From Acidobacteriota bacterium (GTDB taxonomy: Bacteria; Acidobacteriota; Thermoanaerobaculia; Multivoradales; JAHZIX01), in NCBI GenBank assembly GCA_034211275.1, contig JAXHTF010000016.1:1-60802 (forward strand): a stretch of DNA of 60,802 nucleotides, given 5' to 3'. Shown here in pieces: positions 1 through 20,902 of the stretch (positions are counted from its first letter, which is position 1; each line of letters begins with the position of its first letter). The position numbers and the translations under genes are program-made. The notes under the pieces were generated by a model. It was given only the letters and a program-made list of their open reading frames with translations. It did not search any database and was not told where the DNA came from.

Positions 1-10397
<10,397 letters not shown>

Positions 10398-11061
10398 CGC
10401 CTCGCCTCAGGCTGGGAGCAATCCGGTTGAGACATCTCCCGCGGAAGCGAGCGCTGGAAGGCCGCTAGCAGCCGGACTGAGGAACCCTCGGTTCCGGCTC
10501 GGGCAGATTGGTCTCGGGCAGATTCGGCGCCGTCTCGTCTGGCACGCTCTCGCCCGGCCGGCTTCGATGGGAAGCCGAAGCCACAGCCGCTGGCTGCTCG
10601 CCTAGAAGGAGCCTTGTTTGAGTTCACGGAAATCCAAACCTCGAAATAAATCACCAGCGGCCCCTTCTCCCGGTGGAGCAGCGGAACCGCTGGTAGAAAA
10701 AACTAGCCTTGTCGCTGATCGGAGCACTGCCTTCGATCGACCCCGGATCGCAGCGCCGCCAACAACCCATCGCCCAACCTGATCCAGCCGCTTGTAGTTA
10801 GGGTCTTGCTCGCTGAAGTGACTTCGAGTGGATCAGGAAAGAGCTCGCCACATCGAGCAGCTGGGATTGCCGCTCCCCCAAGGTGTGCCCTCGGCCCAGC
10901 AAAATGAGACAGTTCTGTGTCGAATCTGTAACGATTCAGAATGCCTTCAAGTGCTGCGCCGATGAGGGCCATCGATGAGCCATCCCCCCACAAACTCTCC
11001 CCGCCACCCTCGGCCCTGCTTCGGCAGATCAGCAAGTCCCTGATCGGGATATACTTCGCCC
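10398..11061. other. Intergenic region upstream of the megasynthase, no convincing gene
   Basis: This 664-base stretch should contain the promoter and leader of the megasynthase (minus strand) and the promoter of the small membrane gene to the right. I see an inverted repeat GGAACC-CTC-GGTTCC at 10481-10495, a 12-base direct repeat CTCGGGCAGATT at 10498 and 10513, an AT-richer patch around 10610-10690, and a small palindrome GAAGT-G-ACTTC at 10815-10825. A minus-strand reading frame at 10703-11035 shows no recognisable domain and has poor coding character, so I do not call it. Confidence 0.5.
11050..11055 (+). promoter_or_regulatory. -10 element TATACT, leaderless geometry
   Basis: TATACT ends exactly 6 nt before the ATG at 11062, so the predicted transcription start falls on the start codon. 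No Shine-Dalgarno sequence fits in the space. No clear -35 box is visible. Confidence 0.5.
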
Positions 11062-11313
11062 ATGGCCAAGATCGGTACCACCGGCGTCATCACCTACTTC
11101 CTCTCCCGGCTGCGCTACCCCCAGCTCTTCAGCCTGGTGCTCGCGCTGCTGGTCCTCGACCTTTTTCTCTTCGACCCCATCCCGTTCCTGGACGAGATCC
11201 TCCTCGCCGCCGGCACCATCCTGCTGGGTATGCTGAAGAATCGAGGAGACGACAAGGACGACGAGCTGCCTCGGGAGGAAAAGAACGTCACCCCCGAGGA
11301 AGAACGCCCCTAG
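11062..11313 (+). CDS. Small membrane protein, DUF6116-like
   Basis: 83-residue protein of unknown function. It begins with an amphipathic stretch (LSRLRYPQLF), then a hydrophobic helix LVLALLVLDLFLF, the segment DPIPFLDEILLAAGTILLG forming a second hydrophobic helix, and a highly charged tail rich in Asp, Glu and Lys. The pattern 'R.P.LF......LDL..PD.IPF.DEILL' is what I remember of DUF6116 proteins. Its start codon sits 6 nt behind a -10 box, so the mRNA is probably leaderless. A second tiny membrane gene follows 60 bases downstream on the same strand; the two may be co-transcribed. Confidence 0.75.
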   Translation: MAKIGTTGVITYFLSRLRYPQLFSLVLALLVLDLFLFDPIPFLDEILLAAGTILLGMLKNRGDDKDDELPREEKNVTPEEERP

Positions 11314-11372
11314 CCGAGCTGGCCGGTCAGTCCGGCCTTTCCCCGCATCACCTCTCCGATTTCGAGACTGCC

Positions 11373-11567
11373 ATGACCCTCGCTCTGCTGATTTATTTCG
11401 GATTCAGCTTCACCGCCATCGTCGGCGTCACCTGGATCACCCTCGCCTACCGTGGCAAAGGAGCCGCGGTGGCGGCCGGGCTGGCGACCCTGATCTTCTT
11501 TGTCCTCATCGCCTGGGCCCTCTACCGCTGGGTACTGCCGGAGCTGCAGGCGATCTCGGTTCAATAG
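11373..11567 (+). CDS. Tiny two-helix membrane protein, unknown
   Basis: 64 residues, almost entirely two hydrophobic helices (LALLIYFGFSFTAIVGVTWI and AAVAAGLATLIFFVLIAWAL) separated by a short basic loop YRGKG. I chose the ATG at 11373 because it gives the hydrophobic N-terminus directly; a longer frame from 10941 would run through the preceding gene. I do not recognise a family. Position between another small membrane gene and leuS gives no functional clue. Confidence 0.55.
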   Translation: MTLALLIYFGFSFTAIVGVTWITLAYRGKGAAVAAGLATLIFFVLIAWALYRWVLPELQAISVQ

Positions 11568-11637
11568 GATTCAATCGATCTAAAGAGCAGCGCGAGATGG
11601 CCGGGAGCCCAAGAGCAGCCCGACCCTGAGGAAATGG

Positions 11638-11671
11638 TATGCTCCTCCGCTCACCCTGGCGGCGAGCGGAG
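11638..11671 (+). promoter_or_regulatory. leuS promoter -10 and leader hairpin
   Basis: TATGCT at 11638-11643 resembles a -10 box. It is followed at once by a perfect 8-bp inverted repeat CTCCGCTC / GAGCGGAG (11645-11652 and 11664-11671) with an 11-nt loop. The leuS ATG lies 46 bases further on. The hairpin has no T-tract, so it is either a leader stem-loop or the end of the preceding transcript. Confidence 0.35.
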
Positions 11672-11716
11672 AAACGCCGCAAATCACCTGAGCAGCGAAA
11701 GCATGGAGTCAGCGCC

Positions 11717-14179
<2,463 letters not shown>

Positions 14180-14265
14180 GTCCGAACCATCCCTCGGGAT
14201 GGAGAGGTTGTCCTCATCTCCCATAGGGTTCGCATAAGGACTGGGGAATCCCGGTCGGCTACTGG

Positions 14266-14283
14266 CCTCGGTGAAAACCGGGG
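14266..14283 (+). terminator. Hairpin with GAAA tetraloop downstream of leuS
   Basis: CCTCGGT-GAAA-ACCGGGG forms a 7-bp stem (one U-G pair) closed by a GNRA tetraloop, followed by CCTTTCGCTGTT. It lies 87 bases after the leuS stop. The T-run is poor, so it may act as a weak or Rho-assisted terminator. Confidence 0.4.
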
Positions 14284-14411
14284 CCTTTCGCTGTTCCAGG
14301 GGAGGATTCTGAGCCTGCGCCCGGCCCCCGAAGCCCTCTCCAAGCCCAACTGCCCCCCGCAGCAAGATAAACTCAAGGCATTGTCGAACCATGAAATGCT
14401 TGGAGTCAAAG

Positions 14412-14675
14412 ATGATGCATGTCGTAGTTGAGTACAGTCACTCCATCCGCCGAGCTCTTTTCATCGTCGCCTTTGCACTCGTCCTCAGCCTGGGGGCCAG
14501 TCAGATCAATGCAGACGACTGCTACGAGTACTATGACTCGAAGCTCATTGGTACCTATGGCTACACCTATTGCGGAGGGTACGGCCTCGGATGCACGGAG
14601 TGTGTCGACGACAGCGGTAACTCGTGCGTCACCAACGGCGAAACCTGCAGACCCAGGCAAGACCATGCCTACTGA
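14412..14675 (+). CDS. Small Cys-rich secreted peptide, unknown
   Basis: 87 residues: a signal peptide (basic HSIRRA, then LFIVAFALVLSLGA, likely cleavage after SQINA) and a mature part of about 53 residues with six cysteines, starting DDCYEYYDSK and containing YCGGYGLGCTEC. Six cysteines in an exported peptide suggest up to three disulfides. I chose ATG 14412 because GGAG at 14402-14405 stands 6 nt before it; the in-frame ATG at 14391 has no ribosome site. The base composition is less GC-rich than the neighbours. No family recognised. It is followed after 54 bases by another exported protein, and the two look like a pair. Confidence 0.6.
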   Translation: MMHVVVEYSHSIRRALFIVAFALVLSLGASQINADDCYEYYDSKLIGTYGYTYCGGYGLGCTECVDDSGNSCVTNGETCRPRQDHAY

Positions 14676-14729
14676 TCGCACCGCTGGACGCAGCCTTTCC
14701 CGCCGTTCGCTGCAGGTCGACCCCTCGCA

Positions 14730-15884
14730 ATGAGCAGGATCCGGCTTTTCGCCTACCTCCCTCTGATCCCCTTCCTGATCGCCGCCGGAGAAGGCCCGCC
14801 GACCACCGCTCCCCCGCTCGATGAGGACGGTTGGGCTGTGGGGTTCGAGCGGGCCCTCGACACGGATTTGCAGAAATCCGAGGACATTCGCTGGGCGAGC
14901 GCGGAGGAGGTCTTCCTCGCCGTGCCGGGCCAGGGAGTCGTGCGCGTCTCGTTCTTGGGTGACGAGCTGTCCTGGGAGCAAGAAACCACCGATGGCCACG
15001 GCGTCGACGAGATCGTGGCCACCGAGCATCTCGCCGCGAGCGAAGAGTACCTGGTCTCGGCGGCGAAGCTCTTTTCCTTTGGATGGAAGCGACGCGGTGA
15101 GCCGAGCCTCGAACAGGTCTATTCTCTCTTTGAAAGCCTCGAGGACATCGATGTTCAGGTTGATCGTTACGCCATCCTGGGCCTTCGGCGAGGGCTGGAG
15201 CGTGTGCTAGCCCCCGACGGGATGATCGCCTGGGTCGGCCGGATGGGAACGCAATCCTTCTCAGAGCCCGTACCTGTCCACGGGTCGATGGCCGGGCCGG
15301 GGGCTCTGCCAATGAGCCGCTGCATGGCCTTTGGGGTAGGTGCGGTTCGGTTCCTCGGAGACGGGAGCCTCATCGTCGTTCCCGGGGCGGAATCCGGCGC
15401 CTACCACTATTCAGCGTCGGGGAGGCTCTTGGCTACCTGGGATACGGAAGCCCTAGGAGTCGGTGTCGATTGTTCCTTCGACATGGAAAAAGACCTCCAG
15501 CTGGCTCGGAACCTGGCCGCGCGCCGCAGCTACCTCAATCGCTTCCGGACGGCGGAGGAAATCCTCGTCCTCGACGGAGTCCCCAACCTGGTCGTTCGAC
15601 GAGTCGAGAAAGCGGGCACGCGCTGGGAGCTGATCGCGCTGGAGCCATGGGGGAAGACCTCCCGGCGGCCGTTGCCGGTCGAGTCGACTTCGAAACTGGC
15701 GCATCTTCGCGGCGACGTGCGCGATGGGCAGGTGGTGCTCCTGATCTTCGACGAAGCGGCCTTTTTGCCGCCGAGCGACCCTCTCCATGCGGCGGCGCAG
15801 CCCTCGCGATTGATCGTGCTCGAACCGGCGGAGAGCGCCCGGGAGGCCGAAGGCCGAGCGCCGGTGGGCGGGGCGCACCGGTAA
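14730..15884 (+). CDS. Exported protein of unknown function, possibly beta-propeller
   Basis: 384 residues with an N-terminal hydrophobic signal (LFAYLPLIPFLIAAG). The body alternates short hydrophobic strands with segments such as EVFLAVPGQGVVRVSF, YAILGLRRGLERVLA and SLIVVPGAESGAYHYSASGRLLATWDTEALG; the last resembles a blade of an NHL/6-bladed propeller ('...G..l..wd'). I cannot count blades reliably and call the fold only tentatively. It lies directly downstream of the Cys-rich peptide on the same strand, so a joint extracytoplasmic role is plausible. The C-terminus (EGRAPVGGAHR) is disordered. Confidence 0.6.
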   Translation: MSRIRLFAYLPLIPFLIAAGEGPPTTAPPLDEDGWAVGFERALDTDLQKSEDIRWASAEEVFLAVPGQGVVRVSFLGDELSWEQETTDGHGVDEIVATEHLAASEEYLVSAAKLFSFGWKRRGEPSLEQVYSLFESLEDIDVQVDRYAILGLRRGLERVLAPDGMIAWVGRMGTQSFSEPVPVHGSMAGPGALPMSRCMAFGVGAVRFLGDGSLIVVPGAESGAYHYSASGRLLATWDTEALGVGVDCSFDMEKDLQLARNLAARRSYLNRFRTAEEILVLDGVPNLVVRRVEKAGTRWELIALEPWGKTSRRPLPVESTSKLAHLRGDVRDGQVVLLIFDEAAFLPPSDPLHAAAQPSRLIVLEPAESAREAEGRAPVGGAHR

Positions 15885-16002
15885 CCAACGGGGCCTTTTC
15901 ACTGGAAAGAGACAACGGTAGCTTGAGCACGCTCGGGCCCCGAAGAATGAGGCGGGTCGCCCTCCGCGCAGCCCCTACCCCACGGGGCAGGCGGGATGAG
16001 CT

Positions 16003-16008
16003 TATACT
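16003..16008 (+). promoter_or_regulatory. -10 element TATACT, leaderless geometry
   Basis: TATACT ends 6 nt before the ATG at 16015 of the peptide-ligase gene, and no Shine-Dalgarno sequence precedes the ATG. This is the same spacing as at 11050. Confidence 0.5.
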
Positions 16009-16014
16009 TCATCC

Positions 16015-17607
16015 ATGAAACCCCTCGACCCCGGTTCGCCGGAGGAGGCTCAGCGGTTCCGGCAGTTGCAGGATCGGCTGGGGCCCCTATTCCAGCGTAT
16101 TTTTCCCGATCCCCGGTCGCAGCGCTCGGTGGTGGTGGTGCCGAGCTTGAGTCTGGATGCCTCGGAGCTGGCGAAGATCGAGGGGGCGCATCACTATGAG
16201 GAACGGCTGCTGTGCCTGTTGATGTTGTTGCGGCTGCCCCGCACCCACGTCATCTACCTGAGCAGCCAGCCCATCTCGCCACAGATCGTCGACTACTTCC
16301 TGCATTTGCTGCCGGGCATTCCGGGGCAGCACGCCCGGCGGCGGTTGCAGCTGATGAGCTGCCACGACGCCTCGGCGGTGCCGCTGACCCGCAAGATCCT
16401 CGAACGGCCGCGGCTCATGGCGCGGATCCGGCAGGCGATTCCGGATCTGGCCACCGCCCACATGGTGTGCTTCAACGCCACCTCCTTGGAGCGCACCCTG
16501 GCGGTGCGGCTGGAGCTCCCCCTCTACGGCGCCGATCCGGATCTCGCCCACCTGGGAACGAAGAGCGGTAGCCGGCGCATTTTCCGCGACGCCGGGGTGC
16601 TGATGCCCGACGGCTTCGAGGATCTGGAGGACGCCGAGGCGGTGTTCCAGGCTACCGTGGAGCTGAAGCGGCGCAACCCGGACCTGAACAAGGCGGTGGT
16701 GAAGCTCAACGAAGGCTTCTCCGGCGAGGGCAACGCGGTGCTCTCCTTCGAGGGATGTCCTGAGGGAGCGGCGGTCGACCAGTGGGTGCGCCGGGAGCTA
16801 CCCAAGCGTCTGCGCTTCGAGGCCAAGAAGGAGACCTGGGAACGCTTCTCGGGAAAGTTCAGCGAGATGGGGGGCATCGTCGAGGCCTGGGTGCGCGGCG
16901 AGACCAAGCGCTCCCCGTCGGTGCAATGCCGCATCGACCCCGCCACCGGACCGGTGGTCATCTCCACCCACGACCAGGTGCTGGGTGGCCCTTCGGGGCA
17001 GATCTTCCTCGGCTGTAGCTTCCCCGCCGACGACGACTACCGCATGGAGATCCAGCAGGCGGGCCAACGCATCGCCGACGTGCTGGGTGGCTACCGGGCC
17101 TTGGGGCGCTTCGGGGTCGATTTCGTGTCGGTGCGCGAGCCGGAAGGCTGGAAGCATTACGCCATCGAGATCAACCTGCGCAAGGGCGGCACCACCCATC
17201 CGTTCATCATGCTCCAATTCCTCATCGACGGCGTCTACGACCAGAACACCGGCCTTTACCTCACCCCCAACGGCCAGCCGCGCTATTACTACGCCTCAGA
17301 CAATGTGAAGAGCAGGAGCTACCGCGGGCTGGCGCCGGAGGATCTGACGGACATCTCCGTCTATCACCGGCTGCACTTCCACGGCGCGACGCAGCAGGGG
17401 GTGGTCTTCCACCTCATCGGCGCGCTGTCGGAGTTCGGCAAGCTGGGCATGGTGTGCATCGGCAACAGCCGCCAGCGGGCGCGGGACCTCTACGACGAGA
17501 CCGTCGAGGTGCTGGACCGCGAGGCGGAGCTCCAGGACCGGGAGCGCGGCGTGGTCTCCACCGACGACCGGATGGACATCGCCTGCCACGAACCGGTGGG
17601 CGGATAG
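16015..17607 (+). CDS. PGM1-type ATP-grasp peptide ligase homologue
   Basis: 530-residue ATP-grasp enzyme expected to activate a carboxylate as acyl phosphate and join it to an amine, as PGM1 does when building pheganomycin-type peptides. The first 190 residues form the pre-ATP-grasp region (VVVVPSLSLDASELAKIEGAHHYEERLL is typical). The ATP-grasp follows: KAVVKLNEGFSGEGNAVL near 225-242 supplies the nucleotide-binding lysine, and YAIEINLRKGGTTHPF near 382 supplies the metal-binding Glu-Ile-Asn. The last 120 residues (DNVKSRSYRGLAPEDL, FHLIGALSEFGKLG) match what I know as the PGM1 C-terminal domain. It stands alone, without peptide synthetase or precursor peptide beside it, although a Cys-rich exported peptide lies 1.3 kb upstream. 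Substrate unknown. Confidence 0.8.
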   Translation: MKPLDPGSPEEAQRFRQLQDRLGPLFQRIFPDPRSQRSVVVVPSLSLDASELAKIEGAHHYEERLLCLLMLLRLPRTHVIYLSSQPISPQIVDYFLHLLPGIPGQHARRRLQLMSCHDASAVPLTRKILERPRLMARIRQAIPDLATAHMVCFNATSLERTLAVRLELPLYGADPDLAHLGTKSGSRRIFRDAGVLMPDGFEDLEDAEAVFQATVELKRRNPDLNKAVVKLNEGFSGEGNAVLSFEGCPEGAAVDQWVRRELPKRLRFEAKKETWERFSGKFSEMGGIVEAWVRGETKRSPSVQCRIDPATGPVVISTHDQVLGGPSGQIFLGCSFPADDDYRMEIQQAGQRIADVLGGYRALGRFGVDFVSVREPEGWKHYAIEINLRKGGTTHPFIMLQFLIDGVYDQNTGLYLTPNGQPRYYYASDNVKSRSYRGLAPEDLTDISVYHRLHFHGATQQGVVFHLIGALSEFGKLGMVCIGNSRQRARDLYDETVEVLDREAELQDRERGVVSTDDRMDIACHEPVGG

Positions 17608-17629
17608 CAGCCTCCTCGGACAGCCCGGC

Positions 17630-20600
17630 TCAGGCGCCCTCCGGCGCGGCCCCGTGGGGAATCTCCCTGGGGGAATCGCGAGGCTGATCCTCCCCCTCCT
17701 CCACTTCGCCTGGATGCGCTTCGGCTTCCTCCTCAGCATGGCGGCGGCGCCAGCGGCTGCGGCCGAAGAGGTGCTTGAAGTCCTCCAGGATCGTGTAGCT
17801 CACCGGCACCAGCATCAGCGTGATGAAGGTGGCGAAGAGCACGCCGAAAGCCAGGGAAACGGCCATGGGGATGAGGAATTGGGCCTGCAGGCTCTGCTCC
17901 AACAACAGCGGTAGGAGCCCGGCGAAGGTGGTCAGGGAGGTCAGCAGGATGGGCCGGAAGCGCTGCTCCCCGGCCTTGCGCAGGGCGTCCATCAGCGGCA
18001 AGCCGCGCTGGTAGTGGCGGTTGATGAAGTCCACCATCACCAGGCTGTCGTTGACCACCACGCCGGTGAGGGCCACGATGCCGAACATGGAGAGCAGCGA
18101 GAGGTTGATTCCCATCAGCACGTGGCCCCACAGCGCCCCGATGAGGCCGAAGGGGATGGCGGCCATGACGATGATCGGCTGCAGGTAGGAGCGGAAGGGG
18201 ATGGCCAGCAGGGCGTAGATGATCAGCAGCGCGAAGAGGAAGCCCCGCAGCACGCCGCCGAGGGTGTCACGCTGCTCCCGCTGCTCGCCTTCGAAGGTGT
18301 AGCGCAGCCCCTGGAAGTCCGCCAGGATGCGCGGCAGCACCCGGCTCTCCAGATCGCGGATGATCTCGTTGGCGTTGGCCTGCTTGGGATCGACGTCGGC
18401 GGTGACGTTGACCACCCGCTGGCGGTCGGTGCGCTGGATGGTCGCGAAGCCCCGTTCCATGTGGTAGGTCGCGGCGGAGGTGAAGGGCACCTCGACCCCG
18501 CCGGGGGTGCGCACCCGCATCTCCTCCAGGCTGCCCAAGGACTGACGCTGATCCTCCGGATAGCGCACCATCACCTTGATCTCTTCCCGCCCCCGCTGCA
18601 CCCGCTGGGCCTCCTCGCCGTAGAAGGCCTGCCGCACCTGGCGCGCCAGATCCGACAGGGTCAGCCCCAGGGCCTGAGCCTCGGGAGTGATGTCCAGCTG
18701 CAGCTCCTGCTTGCCCTTCTCGAAGCTGTCGGTGATGTCGAAGACGCCGGGGTAGGCCCGTAGGTCCTCCTGCAGGCGCTCCGACGCCGCCACCAGCGAG
18801 TCGAGGCTGGGGCCGGAGAGCTGGACGTTGATGGCCTCGCCGGCGGAGAACAGGGAGGAGGAGAAGGTGAGCTCGGTGGCGTCGGGGATCTGCCCCACCT
18901 TCTCCCGCCAGCGGGCGGCGATCTCGGGGCTGGTGATGTCCCGGTCCTCCGCCGGCACCAGCTCCACCGCCACCTCGCCGATGTGGGCGGCGGAAAAGCT
19001 CGATCCGACATTGCCGCCGTTCTGGCTCTGCGCCTGGCGGAAGGGCTGTTCCCCCACCGAGGCCAGGGTGTGGCGGAAGACCTCGCTACCCTGCTCCTCC
19101 TTCAGCTCTTCCTGCAACTCCAGCGCGGCGCCCTCGATGCGCTGCACCGCCCGTTCCGTAACTTCCGCCGGCGTGCCCTGGGGCATGGAGAGGAAGGCGG
19201 CGACATTGTCCGCCTCCACCGGCGGGAAGAAGTTGAAGCGCAGCCAACCCCCGGCGACCAAGGCAAAGGAGATCATCAACACCGCCAGGGCACCGGCGAC
19301 GAAAGTGTAGCGCCAGCGCAGCGCCCGCTCCAGGCTCGGCCGGTAGGCATTGATGATGAAGCGTTCGAGGCGCCCGGTGAAGCGTTCCTGCACCCCGCGC
19401 CACCAGCGCATGGGACCACGCCCGCGGTCCCCCTTGCGGCGCGGCCGGGAGTGGCCGAGGTGGGCCGGCAGAATGCACAGGGACTCCACCAAGGAAAAAA
19501 TCAGGGTGGGGATGACGATGAGGGGGATCACCTTCATGATCTTGCCCGAATTGCCGGGCACGAAGACCAGCGGGCCGAAGGCGGCGATGGTGGTGAGGAT
19601 GGAGAAGGTCACCGGCACCGCCACTTCCTGGGCCCCCTCGATGGCCGCCTTGAGGGGCTTCTTCCCCGACTCCATCTGACGATAGATGTTCTCGCCGACG
19701 ACGATGGCGTCGTCCACCACGATGCCCAGCACCACGATGAAGGCGAAGAGGGAGATGAGGTTGATGGAGATGTCGAGGATGGGCATCAGCGCCAGCGCGC
19801 CGAAGAAGGAGATGGGGATGCCCAGGGCCACCCAGCCCGCCAGCCGCAGGCGCAGGAAGAAGGCCAGCACCAGGAAGACCAGAATCAAACCGGCGCGGCC
19901 GTTGCGCAGCATCAGGTCGAGACGGCTGCGCAGCACCTGGGTGTCGTCCTGCCAGGTGGTCATGGAGATGCCCTGGGGCAACCAGCTCTCGGCTTCCTCG
20001 ACGTAGTCGTAGACCTCGCCGGCGACGTCCAGGGCGTCCTGCTCGCCGACCCGGAAGACCTGTACCAAGACCGTCGGATTGCCGTCGAAGCGCGCCGACT
20101 GGTCGGTCTCGGCGAAGCCGTCCACCACCCGCGCCACGTCCCCCAGCAGCAGCCGGGTCCCGTCGGGGCGGGTGAGCAAGACCAGGCTCTCGAATTCCGG
20201 GCCGCGGTAGGCCTGGCCGGTGGTGCGCAGAAGAATCTCGCCGCCCTCGCTCTTGATCGAGCCGCCGGGCAGGTCGAGGGAGGAACGGCGCACCGCCTGG
20301 GCCACCTGGTCGAAGGTCAGCTGATGGCGGCGTAGAGCCTCCTCGGAGACCTCGATGGAGATCTCGTACGGCCGCGCCGCCGCCAGATCCACCTGGGTGA
20401 TGCCCGGCCGGGTGAGCAGATCGTCCCGCACCCGCTCGCCGAGGCGTTTCAAGGTCGCCTCGTCGGCCTCACCGAAGATGGCCACGTTGATCACCTGGCG
20501 GCGCAGGATCACCTCCTGGATCACCGGCTGCTCGGTCTGCTCCGGGAAGGTGTCGATGGCGTCCACCCGCGCCTTGACCTCGTCCAGCACCTCCCGCACG

Positions 20601-20902
20601 TCCGCCTCCGGCAGCAGCTCCACCACCACCGTGCCCCGGCCCTCGACGGCGGTGGAGTTGATGCGCTTGATGCCCTCCAGATCCTGGATGCGCTCCTCGA
20701 TGCGCAGCAGCACCCCCTCCTCTACCTCCTCCGGCGCCGCCCCCAGGTAGGGCACGGTGACGGTGATGAGGTCGGCGGAAAACTCGGGGAAGACCTCGAG
20801 CTTGACGTTGGCGACGGAAAAGGCCCCCGCCGCCAGGATCACCACCATCAGGAGATTCGCCGCCACGTGGTTGCGGGCGAACCAGCGCACCATGCCGTTC
20901 AT
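17630..20902 (-). CDS. RND efflux transporter permease (AcrB/HAE-type)
   Basis: Inner-membrane pump of a tripartite exporter, driven by protons. 1090 residues with the RND layout: TM1 (HVAANLLMVVILAAGAFSV), first periplasmic porter part, TM2-6 (from ILVFLVLAFFLRLRLAG), TM7, second periplasmic part, TM8-12. The relay motif GIVVDDAIVVGENIYRQ in TM4 (Asp pair near residue 397) and FGLIGALWGH plus GVVVNDSLVMVDFINR in the second half are intact. Its ATG overlaps the stop of the adaptor gene by 1 nt (TGATG), showing translational coupling. The C-terminal 50 residues are charged and variable. It is closer to the HAE/multidrug type than to heavy-metal CusA, since the methionine relay is not evident; the substrate cannot be told. 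Confidence 0.93.
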   Translation of the reverse strand: MNGMVRWFARNHVAANLLMVVILAAGAFSVANVKLEVFPEFSADLITVTVPYLGAAPEEVEEGVLLRIEERIQDLEGIKRINSTAVEGRGTVVVELLPEADVREVLDEVKARVDAIDTFPEQTEQPVIQEVILRRQVINVAIFGEADEATLKRLGERVRDDLLTRPGITQVDLAAARPYEISIEVSEEALRRHQLTFDQVAQAVRRSSLDLPGGSIKSEGGEILLRTTGQAYRGPEFESLVLLTRPDGTRLLLGDVARVVDGFAETDQSARFDGNPTVLVQVFRVGEQDALDVAGEVYDYVEEAESWLPQGISMTTWQDDTQVLRSRLDLMLRNGRAGLILVFLVLAFFLRLRLAGWVALGIPISFFGALALMPILDISINLISLFAFIVVLGIVVDDAIVVGENIYRQMESGKKPLKAAIEGAQEVAVPVTFSILTTIAAFGPLVFVPGNSGKIMKVIPLIVIPTLIFSLVESLCILPAHLGHSRPRRKGDRGRGPMRWWRGVQERFTGRLERFIINAYRPSLERALRWRYTFVAGALAVLMISFALVAGGWLRFNFFPPVEADNVAAFLSMPQGTPAEVTERAVQRIEGAALELQEELKEEQGSEVFRHTLASVGEQPFRQAQSQNGGNVGSSFSAAHIGEVAVELVPAEDRDITSPEIAARWREKVGQIPDATELTFSSSLFSAGEAINVQLSGPSLDSLVAASERLQEDLRAYPGVFDITDSFEKGKQELQLDITPEAQALGLTLSDLARQVRQAFYGEEAQRVQRGREEIKVMVRYPEDQRQSLGSLEEMRVRTPGGVEVPFTSAATYHMERGFATIQRTDRQRVVNVTADVDPKQANANEIIRDLESRVLPRILADFQGLRYTFEGEQREQRDTLGGVLRGFLFALLIIYALLAIPFRSYLQPIIVMAAIPFGLIGALWGHVLMGINLSLLSMFGIVALTGVVVNDSLVMVDFINRHYQRGLPLMDALRKAGEQRFRPILLTSLTTFAGLLPLLLEQSLQAQFLIPMAVSLAFGVLFATFITLMLVPVSYTILEDFKHLFGRSRWRRRHAEEEAEAHPGEVEEGEDQPRDSPREIPHGAAPEGA

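Noticed and set aside
10703-11035. Possible 110-residue minus-strand gene upstream of the megasynthase
   Set aside because: No ribosome site, no recognisable domain, and it covers the region where promoters are expected.
14180-14411. Riboswitch or T-box between leuS and the Cys-rich peptide gene
   Set aside because: Only a short terminator-like hairpin is visible, and it lies after leuS, not before it; no T-box or riboswitch core seen.
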